From Actinomycetes bacterium (GTDB taxonomy: Bacteria; Actinomycetota; Humimicrobiia; Humimicrobiales; Humimicrobiaceae), in contig JAIOXO010000005.1 in the NCBI GenBank assembly GCA_022396035.1, positions 1 to 64,000 on the forward strand: a DNA stretch of 64,000 nt, in the 5' to 3' direction. The position numbers and the translations under genes are program-made. The notes under the pieces are model-generated. The model saw only the letters and a list, made by a program, of their open reading frames with translations. It was not told the origin of the DNA and did not search any database. Below are positions 44,336-53,363 of this stretch, piece by piece (position 1 is the first letter of the stretch; each line of letters starts with the position of its first letter).

Positions 44336-44734
44336 ATGAAAACAGCAGTAAAAAAAAACTTGAATATATTGGTAACCGGGTTTGGTTGCTGTAAACAGGA
44401 GATATATGCAACCAGAAGTCCCCTGTATGATTTGGAAAGATTCGGGGCTACTTTTGTATCCTGTCCCGAAGATGCGGATCTGCTGATTATACAGGGTTTC
44501 ATGAACCCCCAGATGCAGGCCAGAATAATCAATTTCTATAACCGGATGGCCCATCCTAAATGGGTAGCTTTAGTGGGAACCTGTGCCCTGGAGGGCTGTA
44601 CCTTGGGCGATAATGCAGATCAGATGAAACAGCTGAAAAAGGAAATTCCGGTGGACTTATACGTACCCGGCTGTCCGCCAAGGCCGGAAGCATTTATTTA
44701 TGCAATATTAAGGTTAATGGACAGGCAAGATTAA
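44336..44734 (+). CDS. NuoB-like Fe-S subunit
   Basis: 132 residues. All four N2-cluster ligands of complex I are seen: adjacent Cys18-Cys19 in GFGCCKQE, Cys83 in GTCALEG, Cys113 in VPGCPPRPE. Adjacent cysteines are the complex I pattern, in contrast to the CxxC of group 4 hydrogenase small subunits. Soluble, expected at the membrane-arm junction. Its stop overlaps the next start by one base. Confidence 0.88.
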   Translation: MKTAVKKNLNILVTGFGCCKQEIYATRSPLYDLERFGATFVSCPEDADLLIIQGFMNPQMQARIINFYNRMAHPKWVALVGTCALEGCTLGDNADQMKQLKKEIPVDLYVPGCPPRPEAFIYAILRLMDRQD

Positions 44735-46242
44735 TGGTAAAAAAAATGTTTAGCAAAGGCTATGGTTCGCCCCATTATGTATATATAGACAGGCTGGAAA
44801 AAAAGCTGGTTCAACAACTGGGTGCAAAAATAGGCCGCATCCAGAAAATGGGTGGAAATATGCTGTGTGAAATTGGCGGCTCAGACCTTAAAAATCTTCT
44901 AAAAGAGCTGAAGGATAATCCGGAGTTTTCCATAAGCAGTTTCAGGGATATAAAACTTTTCTGGAAAAGGGGCAATCCCTATGCGCTGATTGTGCTGTAT
45001 TCATATGAGAACAATTTTAATTTGCTTATCAGGGTTCCCCTCAGCGCTGAAGGTTACCGGAACCTTTATTTTGGCCTGGTACAGACTACTGCTGAATATT
45101 TTCCGGAAGCAGGATTTTTTAAAAGGCATAAACTATTGGAGCGGGAAGAGCTTGATTTTAGTCTGTATAGCCAGCCAGCCAGCGGCCTGGACAGCTTTGA
45201 TATACATGGCCAGCTAAACCAGGGCAGGATAACCAGGGCAATTGTGGATGTGTCACTGGCCAACATATCTCAGCATGGACTGCTGAACAGGCAGGATTTA
45301 CTGGGAAGGGTAGCTGTGATAAGCATGTTTGACTATGATGCAGGAATATTCCCGGAGATAGGATTATGTACGGGCATAGAAAAACTGCTTAATATCAGAG
45401 TGCCCAAAAGGGCCAAGGCTTTAAGGATGATAGTTAGTGAGCTGTCCCGCATAGCCAGCCATCTTGGCAGCATAAGCAATGTGCTGGAAGCTGTGGGATA
45501 CGATATTCTCTACAGCCAGGTATCAATACAGAGAGAACATGTTTTAAAAATTATGGAAACAATAACCGGAGCCAGGCTTCTGCCAAATTTTGTCCGCATA
45601 GGGGGAGTAAAAAAAGATATTAATTATGAGAAGATAACTACCATAAAAAAGGTTTTGCCTGTCCTGCTGAAAAAGATAAGGGATATTGAAGCGAATATGA
45701 TGGAAAATATTCTGGTTTTCAACAGGCTAAAAGGCAAGGGTGTCCTTACCAAAGAACAGGCTATTAGCTTTGGAATATCCGGTCCCAATCTAAGGGCTAC
45801 CGGTGTCAGAAAAGATTTGAGAAAGGAAAAAGACTATCTGCTTTATGAGGGAATATCTTTTACTACACCCCTGGGCAGATACGGTGATTGCCTGGAAAGG
45901 GTAGCTGTAAGGTTTAAGGAAATTTATCAGTCACTGAAAATAATCCATTATTGCCTGGTAAATATTCCGGAAGAAGAAGCAAGAAAGGCCAAAAAGGTTG
46001 CAGACCAGGGCTTTCCTTCCAAGCCTTATTTCTCCAGTGTAGAGTGCCCCCACGGTATGTTTCATATATATATGGAGACCGGAAGCAGCGGTATAGAAGC
46101 CATGGCAGTTATGGGGCCTTCCATTAACAGCCTAATGGCTGCAGAAAAAATACTGGAGGGCTCATTACTGGAAGATGTGTCCCTGATTATGGCCAGCCTG
46201 GATATAAGCGGCGGCGAGATTGTAAGGAACAGGTGGGGTTAA
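44734..46242 (+). CDS. NuoC-NuoD fusion-like subunit without NiFe ligands
   Basis: 502 residues: NuoC-like part (about 1-130), then NuoD/49-kDa part with GIEKLLNIRVPKRAKALR, SELSRIASHLGS, TGVRKDLRKE and a final SLDISGGEIVRNR. Where hydrogenases have the N-terminal CxxC, this has FDYDAGIF, and the C-terminal CxxC is absent, so it is not a hydrogenase. The usual HRG of NuoD near GYxHRGxEK is also changed (ISQHGLL). One protein replaces two subunits. Confidence 0.85.
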   Translation: MVKKMFSKGYGSPHYVYIDRLEKKLVQQLGAKIGRIQKMGGNMLCEIGGSDLKNLLKELKDNPEFSISSFRDIKLFWKRGNPYALIVLYSYENNFNLLIRVPLSAEGYRNLYFGLVQTTAEYFPEAGFFKRHKLLEREELDFSLYSQPASGLDSFDIHGQLNQGRITRAIVDVSLANISQHGLLNRQDLLGRVAVISMFDYDAGIFPEIGLCTGIEKLLNIRVPKRAKALRMIVSELSRIASHLGSISNVLEAVGYDILYSQVSIQREHVLKIMETITGARLLPNFVRIGGVKKDINYEKITTIKKVLPVLLKKIRDIEANMMENILVFNRLKGKGVLTKEQAISFGISGPNLRATGVRKDLRKEKDYLLYEGISFTTPLGRYGDCLERVAVRFKEIYQSLKIIHYCLVNIPEEEARKAKKVADQGFPSKPYFSSVECPHGMFHIYMETGSSGIEAMAVMGPSINSLMAAEKILEGSLLEDVSLIMASLDISGGEIVRNRWG

Positions 46243-46244
46243 TT

Positions 46245-47177
46245 ATGCTGATGATCTTAAAGAAAGTTTTATATGTATTTTTAACCCTGGGTATTAATCT
46301 GTATATTTGTTCCTACCTTATGTCTAAGGTCTCGGCCAGGGTAGAGTCAAGGAGGGGTTATGCAGCCAGCAGATTCGGCAGTATAACCTATCCATATTTT
46401 AAAACGATAAAATATCTTTCCAAGCAGAGCAGTATAAATTTATGGGATGCTCTATTGTTTTTGTTTTCTATTTTGCTGTGGGCGGTGATACCCATAAATG
46501 CCAGTATACTGATTCTGGATTTCAATTCAGGGTTTGTGGTTTCCATCCTGTTTTATCTGGCCGTTCTGGCCATGCATGTGCTGGCTGCCAGGTCCAGGTA
46601 CAAGTGGATGCCTGATCACATATTCAGGGAAGCAGCCACCATAGCTTCATTGTTTTTGCCGGTCTTAATCAGTTTAATATCGGTAATAATGATAAATAAT
46701 ACCATGAATTTAAAGGAGCTGGTTAACCAGCAATATGATTACTGGAATATAGTATACCAGCCTCTGGGTTTTCTGGTGGTGTTCATAGTTGCTGTTCTGC
46801 AGGTAAAGGTATGGGGGCTGACCAGGAAAAATGTGACCCTATATGGCAGAAAAATTGAGAAGGAAGGCAATGGTTTGCCCCGGGCATTAAGCAGGTTTTC
46901 TAAATACATGCTGTTATTTTATATTATTGCATTAATGAGCATATTTTATTGGGGAGGCTGGCTGGACCTGTATTTTATTGATGGCAATCTGCTGCTGATT
47001 TTAAAATTTTATGTTATGTTTATGCTGGTAATACTTATAGAAAAGGCAATACCGGAAATTGATAGCTATAAGTATATAGTAGACATAAACTGGAAGTTTT
47101 TAGTACCGGTTTCTGTTTTTAATTTTTTATTAACCCTGATTTTCCTGATAGTAAGAAAGGTATATGGACTAATTTAG
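46245..47177 (+). CDS. NuoH-like membrane subunit
   Basis: About 310 residues, eight or so membrane helices; ATG 46245 is preceded by GGTGGGG. SARVESRRGYAASRFG corresponds to NuoH's ERRxxxRxQxRxGPNR, and the last helices (YWGGWLD) to FLGGW. The NuoH PFDLPEAE quinone-chamber loop is replaced by a basic LTRKNVTLYGRK stretch, and the EY motif before FLGGW is KY. Divergent anchor subunit. Confidence 0.75.
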   Translation: MLMILKKVLYVFLTLGINLYICSYLMSKVSARVESRRGYAASRFGSITYPYFKTIKYLSKQSSINLWDALLFLFSILLWAVIPINASILILDFNSGFVVSILFYLAVLAMHVLAARSRYKWMPDHIFREAATIASLFLPVLISLISVIMINNTMNLKELVNQQYDYWNIVYQPLGFLVVFIVAVLQVKVWGLTRKNVTLYGRKIEKEGNGLPRALSRFSKYMLLFYIIALMSIFYWGGWLDLYFIDGNLLLILKFYVMFMLVILIEKAIPEIDSYKYIVDINWKFLVPVSVFNFLLTLIFLIVRKVYGLI

Positions 47178-47609
47178 ATGATAAGGATAATAAGAAATTT
47201 TTTAAAAAATTTAGGGAATTCGCTTACCAGGCCGGTGACGGTTAATTATCCTAAAGAGAAGATAATTATACCGGAAGGCAGCAAGGGCATGTTGCACTTG
47301 AAGCTTGACCCGGATAACCTGGAAATTATCTGTGATACCTGTGAAAAATGTGTGGAAGCCTGTCCCCAAAACTGCATCAGCCTGAAAAAAAGCAGTGACC
47401 AGAAAGGACAAGTAGTGCTGGAAGAATTCTACCTGGATGCGGGTAAATGTATTTTTTGCGGCAACTGTGTAGAGGTATGCGGCAAGAAAGGCCTGGAGAT
47501 GTCCTACAGGTATCAGCTGACAGAATACGAAAGAGAAGGGCTGGTTTTTGAGAAGCTGGACCTGGTAAAGCAGGCAGATTTTGTCATTAGAGATTTTTGG
47601 TCAAAATAG
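47178..47609 (+). CDS. NuoI-like 2[4Fe-4S] ferredoxin subunit
   Basis: 143 residues. Two cluster motifs: Cys52-55-58-62 (CDTCEKCVEACP) and Cys91-94-97-101 (CIFCGNCVEVCG), with an extra Cys66. Fits the NuoI/EchF role of carrying electrons to the NuoB cluster. The second motif ends in CG, where CP is usual. Begins one base after the NuoH-like stop. With no E, F or G genes, it is probably the electron entry point, perhaps from ferredoxin. Confidence 0.88.
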   Translation: MIRIIRNFLKNLGNSLTRPVTVNYPKEKIIIPEGSKGMLHLKLDPDNLEIICDTCEKCVEACPQNCISLKKSSDQKGQVVLEEFYLDAGKCIFCGNCVEVCGKKGLEMSYRYQLTEYEREGLVFEKLDLVKQADFVIRDFWSK

Positions 47610-47612
47610 GAA

Positions 47613-48116
47613 ATGATTCAGACAGTAATTAACAATTTACAACTTGCATTTATAATAATTATAACGCTTATGTCTGTACTGTCTGTATTTTTAAAAAAAG
47701 ACCGGGCCAGGCTGGTGCTCTATTTCTTTATAATGCTGGCCTTATGCATTTTTGCCCTTCTTCTTTATTCAGGGGTATTTGTGCTTATTCTGGGTACTTA
47801 TTTCCTGGTTCTATACATACCGGTATATTATTTTTATCATCATGACCAGGTGCCAGGGGCTAAAGGTGGCCATATAAGGCGGTGGGAGCTGGCAGGGGCA
47901 ATAATAGCAGTAGCGGCGTTGGGATTTTGGTTTTATCGAAGTTCCGTACCAACGGTGGCTGGATTGGAAAGGGTGGAGACCATAACCATACTTAATTATC
48001 TGGATGTAGCTATCGAGTATTTTCAAAATTACTATTTGCTAATAGTTTTGCTGATGGGGGCAATCTTTGTATCCCTGGTATGGTTTATATTAATTATTGA
48101 TAAACGGAGGCAATAG
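47613..48116 (+). CDS. NuoJ-like membrane subunit
   Basis: 167 residues, five membrane helices, the length and topology of NuoJ, placed between the I- and K-like genes as in nuo operons. A GVFVLILGTYFLVLYIPVYY helix takes the place of the conserved NuoJ glycine-rich TM3. Sequence similarity is low; the call rests on order and topology. Confidence 0.6.
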   Translation: MIQTVINNLQLAFIIIITLMSVLSVFLKKDRARLVLYFFIMLALCIFALLLYSGVFVLILGTYFLVLYIPVYYFYHHDQVPGAKGGHIRRWELAGAIIAVAALGFWFYRSSVPTVAGLERVETITILNYLDVAIEYFQNYYLLIVLLMGAIFVSLVWFILIIDKRRQ

Positions 48117-48118
48117 TT

Positions 48119-48457
48119 TTGCAGTTAAACATAGTGGTATATATAAGTTTCTTTCTATTCCTGCTGGGCCTGTTTGACCTTATATACTTTAAGGGTTTGG
48201 TCAGGGTAGCCTGGGGGCTGCAGCTGATTATTTTCTCCATCCTTATAAATTTTTTAAGTTTTTCATTTTTCTTATACCAGGGGTCTCTCTGGGATAAAAC
48301 TATGATGATAATGGCTTTGATCCCGGTTTATATGCTTTTGTTTATGCTATTTTTTTATGCCTATTCCATACTTGAAGGAGAAAGGGCAGACTTGATGATA
48401 CAGCTTAATTTTTTCGAGTGGGATAAAAGCATCTGGTGGGGGGAGGATAACCGGTGA
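48119..48457 (+). CDS. NuoK-like membrane subunit
   Basis: 112 residues from a TTG start, three membrane helices, the size of NuoK/MrpC. The conserved NuoK glutamates are not clearly kept. The C-terminus has an added aromatic/acidic tail (FFEWDKSIWWGED). Overlaps the antiporter-like gene by 4 bp. Call rests on order and topology. Confidence 0.6.
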   Translation: MQLNIVVYISFFLFLLGLFDLIYFKGLVRVAWGLQLIIFSILINFLSFSFFLYQGSLWDKTMMIMALIPVYMLLFMLFFYAYSILEGERADLMIQLNFFEWDKSIWWGEDNR

Positions 48458-49965
48458 TGGCTTTTTTGGAATACCTCAGGGCCAATCTTAATTTTATTTA
48501 TGCAGTAATAGCTATAGGTATAGCCATAGTGGTAAATACTTTTTTTGGCCTTTCTAAAAAACAGGAAATAAAGAAACTATCCCTGGCAGTTGCCTTGATG
48601 GGCATGGGAGCCTCAATCTTTTTTACTATTTACAGTTTTATTACCCGGGGAGTATCTACCAGTATGGTGTTATCTTTTGGTTCCATACATCTGGCTGAAA
48701 TGCTGCTGATTTTGTTCATAGCATTAAACCTGCTGGTATTCCTGTCACTGGGCCAGTATAATCAGGACGACTTTACCAAGATAATTATAATATTTTTATT
48801 CGGCCTGGCTTCCCTGCTGGTTTTGGTGCTGTCCAGGAATTTTTTGGCCATTCTGGTGGCTTGGTCTTTGTTTGTGCTTTCTAATTTCCTTCTGATTACC
48901 GGTGGCTCGGGAGAGAAAGAAAGTACCTACATTTTAAAATTTTTCCTGAACTCTGTATTTGCATTGTTGTTGATGCTTATCGGATTTTCTTTCCTGTATT
49001 CAGTAACCGATTTTAAGAACCTGCAGCAGGTACTGGAATCAGGATCTCCGGATAATCCCTTTTATGGTATAAGCTTTTTATTCATTATGTTTTCTGTTTT
49101 TATTTTTATGTGCGCCTATCCCCTGCATGGAAATTACCTGAAACTGGTAAAGCGTACCAACAGCATGGTAACCTCGGTTATCTGGCTTTTTTATCTGCCT
49201 GCCGGCTTTATAATACTGCTAAAATTCAGGGAGGTAGCCTATTATTTTCTAACCGAATACAACGTGCTGCCCCCGGTGTTACTGGCTATAGCTGCCATAT
49301 GTATACTGGGTCCGGCCATAGGAGCCTTTTCTACCAGAAGTCTTAAGAGGATTCTGGGTTTTAACTATCTTACCTTTATAGGCCTTGCCCTGCTGGGGTT
49401 TTCATTGTTTTCTGCAGGGATGGTTGAAGGCAGCAGGCTGGAATGGATGATTCTGGCCAATATTTTAAACATGGTAATCTGCATAATTCCGGTCTGGGTT
49501 ATTTTTTCCAGGCTGCCGGATTCAGTAGACAGCCTTAAGGGGTTTATGAGGGGTTATACTTATCTGGGTATAAACATGTTTATAGTAATGCTAAGCTGGC
49601 TGGGTATGGCAGGTACGCCCGGGTACATGTTAAGGCACTTCATGCTGGCGCCACTAGCCCAATACATCAGAGAGGGCAATACGGGCCTGTTATCTGGTTT
49701 AGATATAGCAACCCTGGCCGTAGTTTGTGTTGCTTTTTTGCTTATTGCGGCAAACATGGTCAGGCTATGGGTGTTTATGTTTTCCGGCAGCAAAGACAAG
49801 GCAGGGCCCAATGTATATTACCACCGCGCCTACCATGTTTATGTAACCCTGTTTACCCTGCTGGTTCTGGCCCTGGGCATATGGGGCCTGCTGGAGTTAA
49901 CAGGGGTAATTTCTGCCTCAGGCATCAGTGTGATTAATCCCGGTTTTTTAAGACCACCTTCGTAA
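48454..49965 (+). CDS. NuoN/L/M-like (Mrp-type) antiporter subunit
   Basis: 503 residues, about 14 membrane helices. The TM7 lysine is present in TYILKFFLNSVF, the TM8 region in HGNYLKLVKR, and the Q/S-KR segment in STRSLKRILGFNYL. The TM5 glutamate expected in a xLELxSL pattern appears replaced (AWSLFVLSN). It is the only antiporter-type subunit of the cluster, implying one main ion channel instead of three. Confidence 0.8.
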   Translation: MMAFLEYLRANLNFIYAVIAIGIAIVVNTFFGLSKKQEIKKLSLAVALMGMGASIFFTIYSFITRGVSTSMVLSFGSIHLAEMLLILFIALNLLVFLSLGQYNQDDFTKIIIIFLFGLASLLVLVLSRNFLAILVAWSLFVLSNFLLITGGSGEKESTYILKFFLNSVFALLLMLIGFSFLYSVTDFKNLQQVLESGSPDNPFYGISFLFIMFSVFIFMCAYPLHGNYLKLVKRTNSMVTSVIWLFYLPAGFIILLKFREVAYYFLTEYNVLPPVLLAIAAICILGPAIGAFSTRSLKRILGFNYLTFIGLALLGFSLFSAGMVEGSRLEWMILANILNMVICIIPVWVIFSRLPDSVDSLKGFMRGYTYLGINMFIVMLSWLGMAGTPGYMLRHFMLAPLAQYIREGNTGLLSGLDIATLAVVCVAFLLIAANMVRLWVFMFSGSKDKAGPNVYYHRAYHVYVTLFTLLVLALGIWGLLELTGVISASGISVINPGFLRPPS

Positions 49966-49966
49966 T

Positions 49967-50755
49967 ATGGATGCAGAACAGCAACAGAAGAGATTTAATA
50001 TAAAACACCTGTTACTGGTTATTCTGGTATTAATTATTGGCTTGGGTGTGGTATTAAGCATAAGGCAGCTGCCCTTTGACCGGGAGTATGAACCCCCTAC
50101 AGCCCTGGTAAATATGCTGCCCCGCTATAGAGTAATAGACATGGATGACATTGGTATTGAAACCGATGCTGACAGGGATGGCATAAATGACCAGAAAGAT
50201 ATAATGCTGGGAGCCAAAAAACAGCTGGAAGTAAAAGCAAAAAATATATTGCTCATGCCTGATGAGCCCAATTATTATCAGGGAGGGGATCCACCTGGGG
50301 ACCTGGCGCTGGCCACCGATATTGTGGACAGGGCTTTCAGGGAAGCTGGCTATGGTTTAAGGGAGCTGGTAAATGAGGATATCAACCAGAACTTTGACCA
50401 GTATCCGCTGCGGGCTATCTGGAATCAGAAATACAGCGATCCGGATATTGATTATCGGCGGATCCAGAATCTGGAGGTCTTTTTCAGGCGCAACGCAGAA
50501 CCGTTAACCGCAATTTTTAATCCCGCCGAAAAAGACAACCTGCAGCAGTGGCTTCCCGGAGATGTGGTATTCTTTGATATGGACAGGGACGGGTACACAG
50601 ACAATGTTGGAATTGTCTCTGACAGCACCACCAGAAGCGGTGCTACCAAGGTTATATATAATTACATTGAGCCGGGATATACGGTGGAAAAAGACATATT
50701 GGGAAAAGAGAAAATTACCGGTCACTTCCGTTATCCTAAACCGGATGCTTTTTAA
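49967..50755 (+). CDS. DUF1287-like pseudoenzyme with acidic metal-binding loops
   Basis: 262 residues: one N-terminal membrane anchor (about 14-31), then an extracellular DUF1287-like domain (NYYQGGDPP, TDIVDRAFREAG, DYRRIQNLEVFF, PGDVVFFD, ITGHFRYP). Family members usually read CTD where this has ATD, and HIGIVSD where this has NVGIVSD, so the presumed Cys and His are lost. Two DxDxDG loops, DADRDGIND and DMDRDGYTD, could bind Ca2+. One base after the antiporter stop, so part of that operon. Confidence 0.7.
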   Translation: MDAEQQQKRFNIKHLLLVILVLIIGLGVVLSIRQLPFDREYEPPTALVNMLPRYRVIDMDDIGIETDADRDGINDQKDIMLGAKKQLEVKAKNILLMPDEPNYYQGGDPPGDLALATDIVDRAFREAGYGLRELVNEDINQNFDQYPLRAIWNQKYSDPDIDYRRIQNLEVFFRRNAEPLTAIFNPAEKDNLQQWLPGDVVFFDMDRDGYTDNVGIVSDSTTRSGATKVIYNYIEPGYTVEKDILGKEKITGHFRYPKPDAF

Positions 50756-51641
50756 ATAACCTGAGACAGCCAGCTTTTATCTTGGACCAGATATTTCCAC
50801 TGTATCTTTGGCTGAAATCATCCATGGCCTGGGAGAGATTTATCTGTTTGCCGTATTTATCCTGGATGTTTTGCTGATGTTCATATAACCAGACCAGAAG
50901 ATCAGATTTGGTCCTGTGGGTAAAAATATCCACAATGTGGGATTTTTCTATTTTTTTAATAGCTGGGTCATAAACCCGGTCATACCATATTGCTGCTGCC
51001 TGCTTAAAATTAAGCTTCTTTTCCCCGTTCTGGTTCAGGTCATACATATACTGGTTTATCTGATTTAGCAATACATCATATTTGCCGGGTATAGTCAGCC
51101 TTATCTTTATCCGGGGGCGTGATTCAGACAGCCCGGTCAACTCCAGAAAGTTTTCTCTTTCGGTAAGTATAAACATGTCTTTGGGGTCCATCTGCCTGGT
51201 CACCGGAAACCTGGTTAAAAACTCTGTTATCTCTGCATCTATATAGTTTACTCCCATTTTTCTGGCCACACTTACCCGGTGGTTGCCGTCCACTACAAAG
51301 TACATCTCCCCTACTTTATAAAGTTTTACCAGAGGAAGATCTTCAAACCTGGAGTAAGCCTTATATATTTTACTCCATCTGTATTCCAGGTGTCCCTTTT
51401 TGGGTAAAAAATGGCGGTCAAAATCCCGGTAGCGGTCAACACTGCCCACAATAGAGTCTGTAGGCACCGGTTTTATTCCCAAGTACCTCTGGTTTTTAAG
51501 GTTCAGCCTCTTGCTGATCTTATCAAAAGAAAGAAGGCGGTTTTCTTTTCTGGTGACCACAGACCTCAGGTCGCCAAGCAAAGATTTGAACCTGGCCTGA
51601 TCAAAGGCATCATTTGGATTATTATCAAATAACATAAGCAC
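50736..51641 (-). CDS. ParB-like nuclease-fold protein
   Basis: 301 residues. Central VVDGNHRVSVARKMG is the ParB/Srx-like DGxHR motif; before it GSVDRYRDFDRHFLP. No helix-turn-helix of ParB type is evident after it, and the C-terminal half is helical and basic. Such proteins are annotated as ParB-like regulators in Chloroflexi and Actinobacteria; function unknown. Followed toward its 5' side by a metallophosphoesterase gene 3 bp away. Confidence 0.7.
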   Translation of the reverse strand: MLMLFDNNPNDAFDQARFKSLLGDLRSVVTRKENRLLSFDKISKRLNLKNQRYLGIKPVPTDSIVGSVDRYRDFDRHFLPKKGHLEYRWSKIYKAYSRFEDLPLVKLYKVGEMYFVVDGNHRVSVARKMGVNYIDAEITEFLTRFPVTRQMDPKDMFILTERENFLELTGLSESRPRIKIRLTIPGKYDVLLNQINQYMYDLNQNGEKKLNFKQAAAIWYDRVYDPAIKKIEKSHIVDIFTHRTKSDLLVWLYEHQQNIQDKYGKQINLSQAMDDFSQRYSGNIWSKIKAGCLRLFKKHPV

Positions 51642-51644
51642 AAC

Positions 51645-52268
51645 CTATACCTCTACCACCCTGAAACCATAGGCGTTTATTACTTTGGTGGAATTTACTT
51701 CAGTCAGCCAGTTGTCATCAATGCCGTATAGATGTACATGGCCATGCACCAGATATCCGGGCTTAAATTTTCTTATAAAATGATTGAAGCACTTAAAGCC
51801 CCGGTGGCATAAATCGGAGCCGTCATGAAACCCATAGGGCGGAGCATGGGTTACCAGAAGGTCCAGATATCTTTTTTTAAATAATTTATTTAGATACATC
51901 CTCGGTTTGAGCCGTAAAATCTTAAGGCACATTTCAAAATCTGTATACTGGTAATCTCCCCTGCTGTAACGGTAGGATCCTTCCAGCCCGCCAATCAACA
52001 GCCCCTTATAGTTTATTACCCTGTTATCCAGATTGATGCAGCCCTGGGGTATATTCTTTTTCAGTCCGCCCTCCTTAAATATTTTTTTCTTATGGTGGTT
52101 TCCAAAAACATAGTACAGGGGTTTATTGAGCATGGTTACTATATATTCCAGGTAGGAGGTGGGTAAATCCCCACAGGAAATTATCAGGTCTATATCTGCC
52201 ATCTTTTTGCTTATGGCCGGGCTGTATAAAAAATCTACTACCTTATCGCTTAGAAATAAAATTTTCAT
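51645..52268 (-). CDS. Calcineurin-like metallophosphoesterase
   Basis: 207 residues. ISCGDLP, YVFGNHHKK, THAPPYG and VHGHVH are the metallophosphoesterase motifs. The first motif DxH is SDKVVD, so the first His ligand is missing, as in some subfamilies. Co-directional and upstream of the ParB-like gene with a 3-bp gap, suggesting a two-gene unit. Confidence 0.82.
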   Translation of the reverse strand: MKILFLSDKVVDFLYSPAISKKMADIDLIISCGDLPTSYLEYIVTMLNKPLYYVFGNHHKKKIFKEGGLKKNIPQGCINLDNRVINYKGLLIGGLEGSYRYSRGDYQYTDFEMCLKILRLKPRMYLNKLFKKRYLDLLVTHAPPYGFHDGSDLCHRGFKCFNHFIRKFKPGYLVHGHVHLYGIDDNWLTEVNSTKVINAYGFRVVEV

Positions 52269-52373
52269 GACAATTTTTAATGATAATTTTTTTATCCTGT
52301 ATTTGCAATGTTTGCCTTTTGGCCCCTATTTCTGTAAAAATAGTAATAAGTATATTAAAATATGCTCTAAATT

Positions 52374-53363
52374 ATGGAAAAAAGAAGCAATCTTAAGATT
52401 AAGATGGTAACCATATCCATTATGGCTGCGGTTCTGATAGGAGCAGTTCAGTTGGGGCTGCCTTCACCCCTTGAAGCCATAACCCTGCAGGAACTGGGGG
52501 AAAGGGTATCCAGATTAAGTACAGAAGAGGAGCAGCTGGTAGAAGCTATAGTAGCCTCCGAAACCCAGGTTCAAATTAACCAGGAACGACTGCAGTCATT
52601 AAACCAGGATCTTGAAAATTATGAAAAACAGCTGGAGGATTTGTATGTTAAAAGAAAACAGCTCAAGGAAAGTTTAAAACAGAGACAGCAGCTCTTAATG
52701 GAGAGGATGGTATATACCTATAAATACGGTAACGATGAAATTACAAAGTTTGTCTTATCGGCAAAAAATTTAAATGAAGTGGTAAATAACCTTTACCTGT
52801 TTAAAAATATAATGGAAAGGGACGCGGAGCTTATAGAGGAATACCGGTATGAAAGAGAAGAATTTGACCGGGTCTCCAGAAAATCTGAGGAAAAGAAGGT
52901 AGAGGTAGAGCAAACCAGGGAAAGGGTTTTGGCTGAACAGCAGAAACTCCAGCAGAGTATTGCTTACAACCAGGCTCTCCTGGATCAGGTAAAAAATGAA
53001 AGATCGGAAGTGGCAACCCTGCTGTCCGAGATCAAAAAAAGAATCGCCCAGGTGCAACCCCCCGGCCTGACCCTGGTAGGTGAATGGGACATGGTTGCTA
53101 CTGCTTACTATTCGGGAGGCGGAGGACTTAATGGAAACGGAATTACTGCTATAGGCTTAAGGGTGAGAAAGGGAATTGTGGCTGTGGATCCTAAAACAAT
53201 ACCGCTGGGTACCCGGCTGTATATTCCGGGATATGGAGAAGCCCTGGCAGCAGATACCGGAGGCTGGATAAAGGGCAACCGAATTGATCTAGGTTTTGAG
53301 TCACTGGAAGAATGCTATCGTTATGGCCGTCGTAAAATAAAAGTGTATCTGGTGGATGATTAA
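52374..53363 (+). CDS. Secreted coiled-coil protein with C-terminal 3D domain
   Basis: 329 residues: signal sequence (about 10-35), long coiled coil (about 40-225) with the NlpC/PcsB-like heptads, then a 3D domain with ATAYYSGGGG, AVDPKTIPLGTRLYIPGYG, AADTGGWIKGNRIDLGF. The 3D (three-Asp) domain is the lytic transglycosylase-like fold of Rpf/MltA-type cell-wall enzymes. Probably remodels peptidoglycan in a spore-less or monoderm envelope. No Shine-Dalgarno. Confidence 0.87.
   Translation: MEKRSNLKIKMVTISIMAAVLIGAVQLGLPSPLEAITLQELGERVSRLSTEEEQLVEAIVASETQVQINQERLQSLNQDLENYEKQLEDLYVKRKQLKESLKQRQQLLMERMVYTYKYGNDEITKFVLSAKNLNEVVNNLYLFKNIMERDAELIEEYRYEREEFDRVSRKSEEKKVEVEQTRERVLAEQQKLQQSIAYNQALLDQVKNERSEVATLLSEIKKRIAQVQPPGLTLVGEWDMVATAYYSGGGGLNGNGITAIGLRVRKGIVAVDPKTIPLGTRLYIPGYGEALAADTGGWIKGNRIDLGFESLEECYRYGRRKIKVYLVDD

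Noticed and set aside
44336-46242. Group 4 [NiFe] hydrogenase
   Set aside because: The large-subunit-like protein lacks both CxxC NiFe motifs and the small-subunit-like protein has adjacent cysteines of complex I type.
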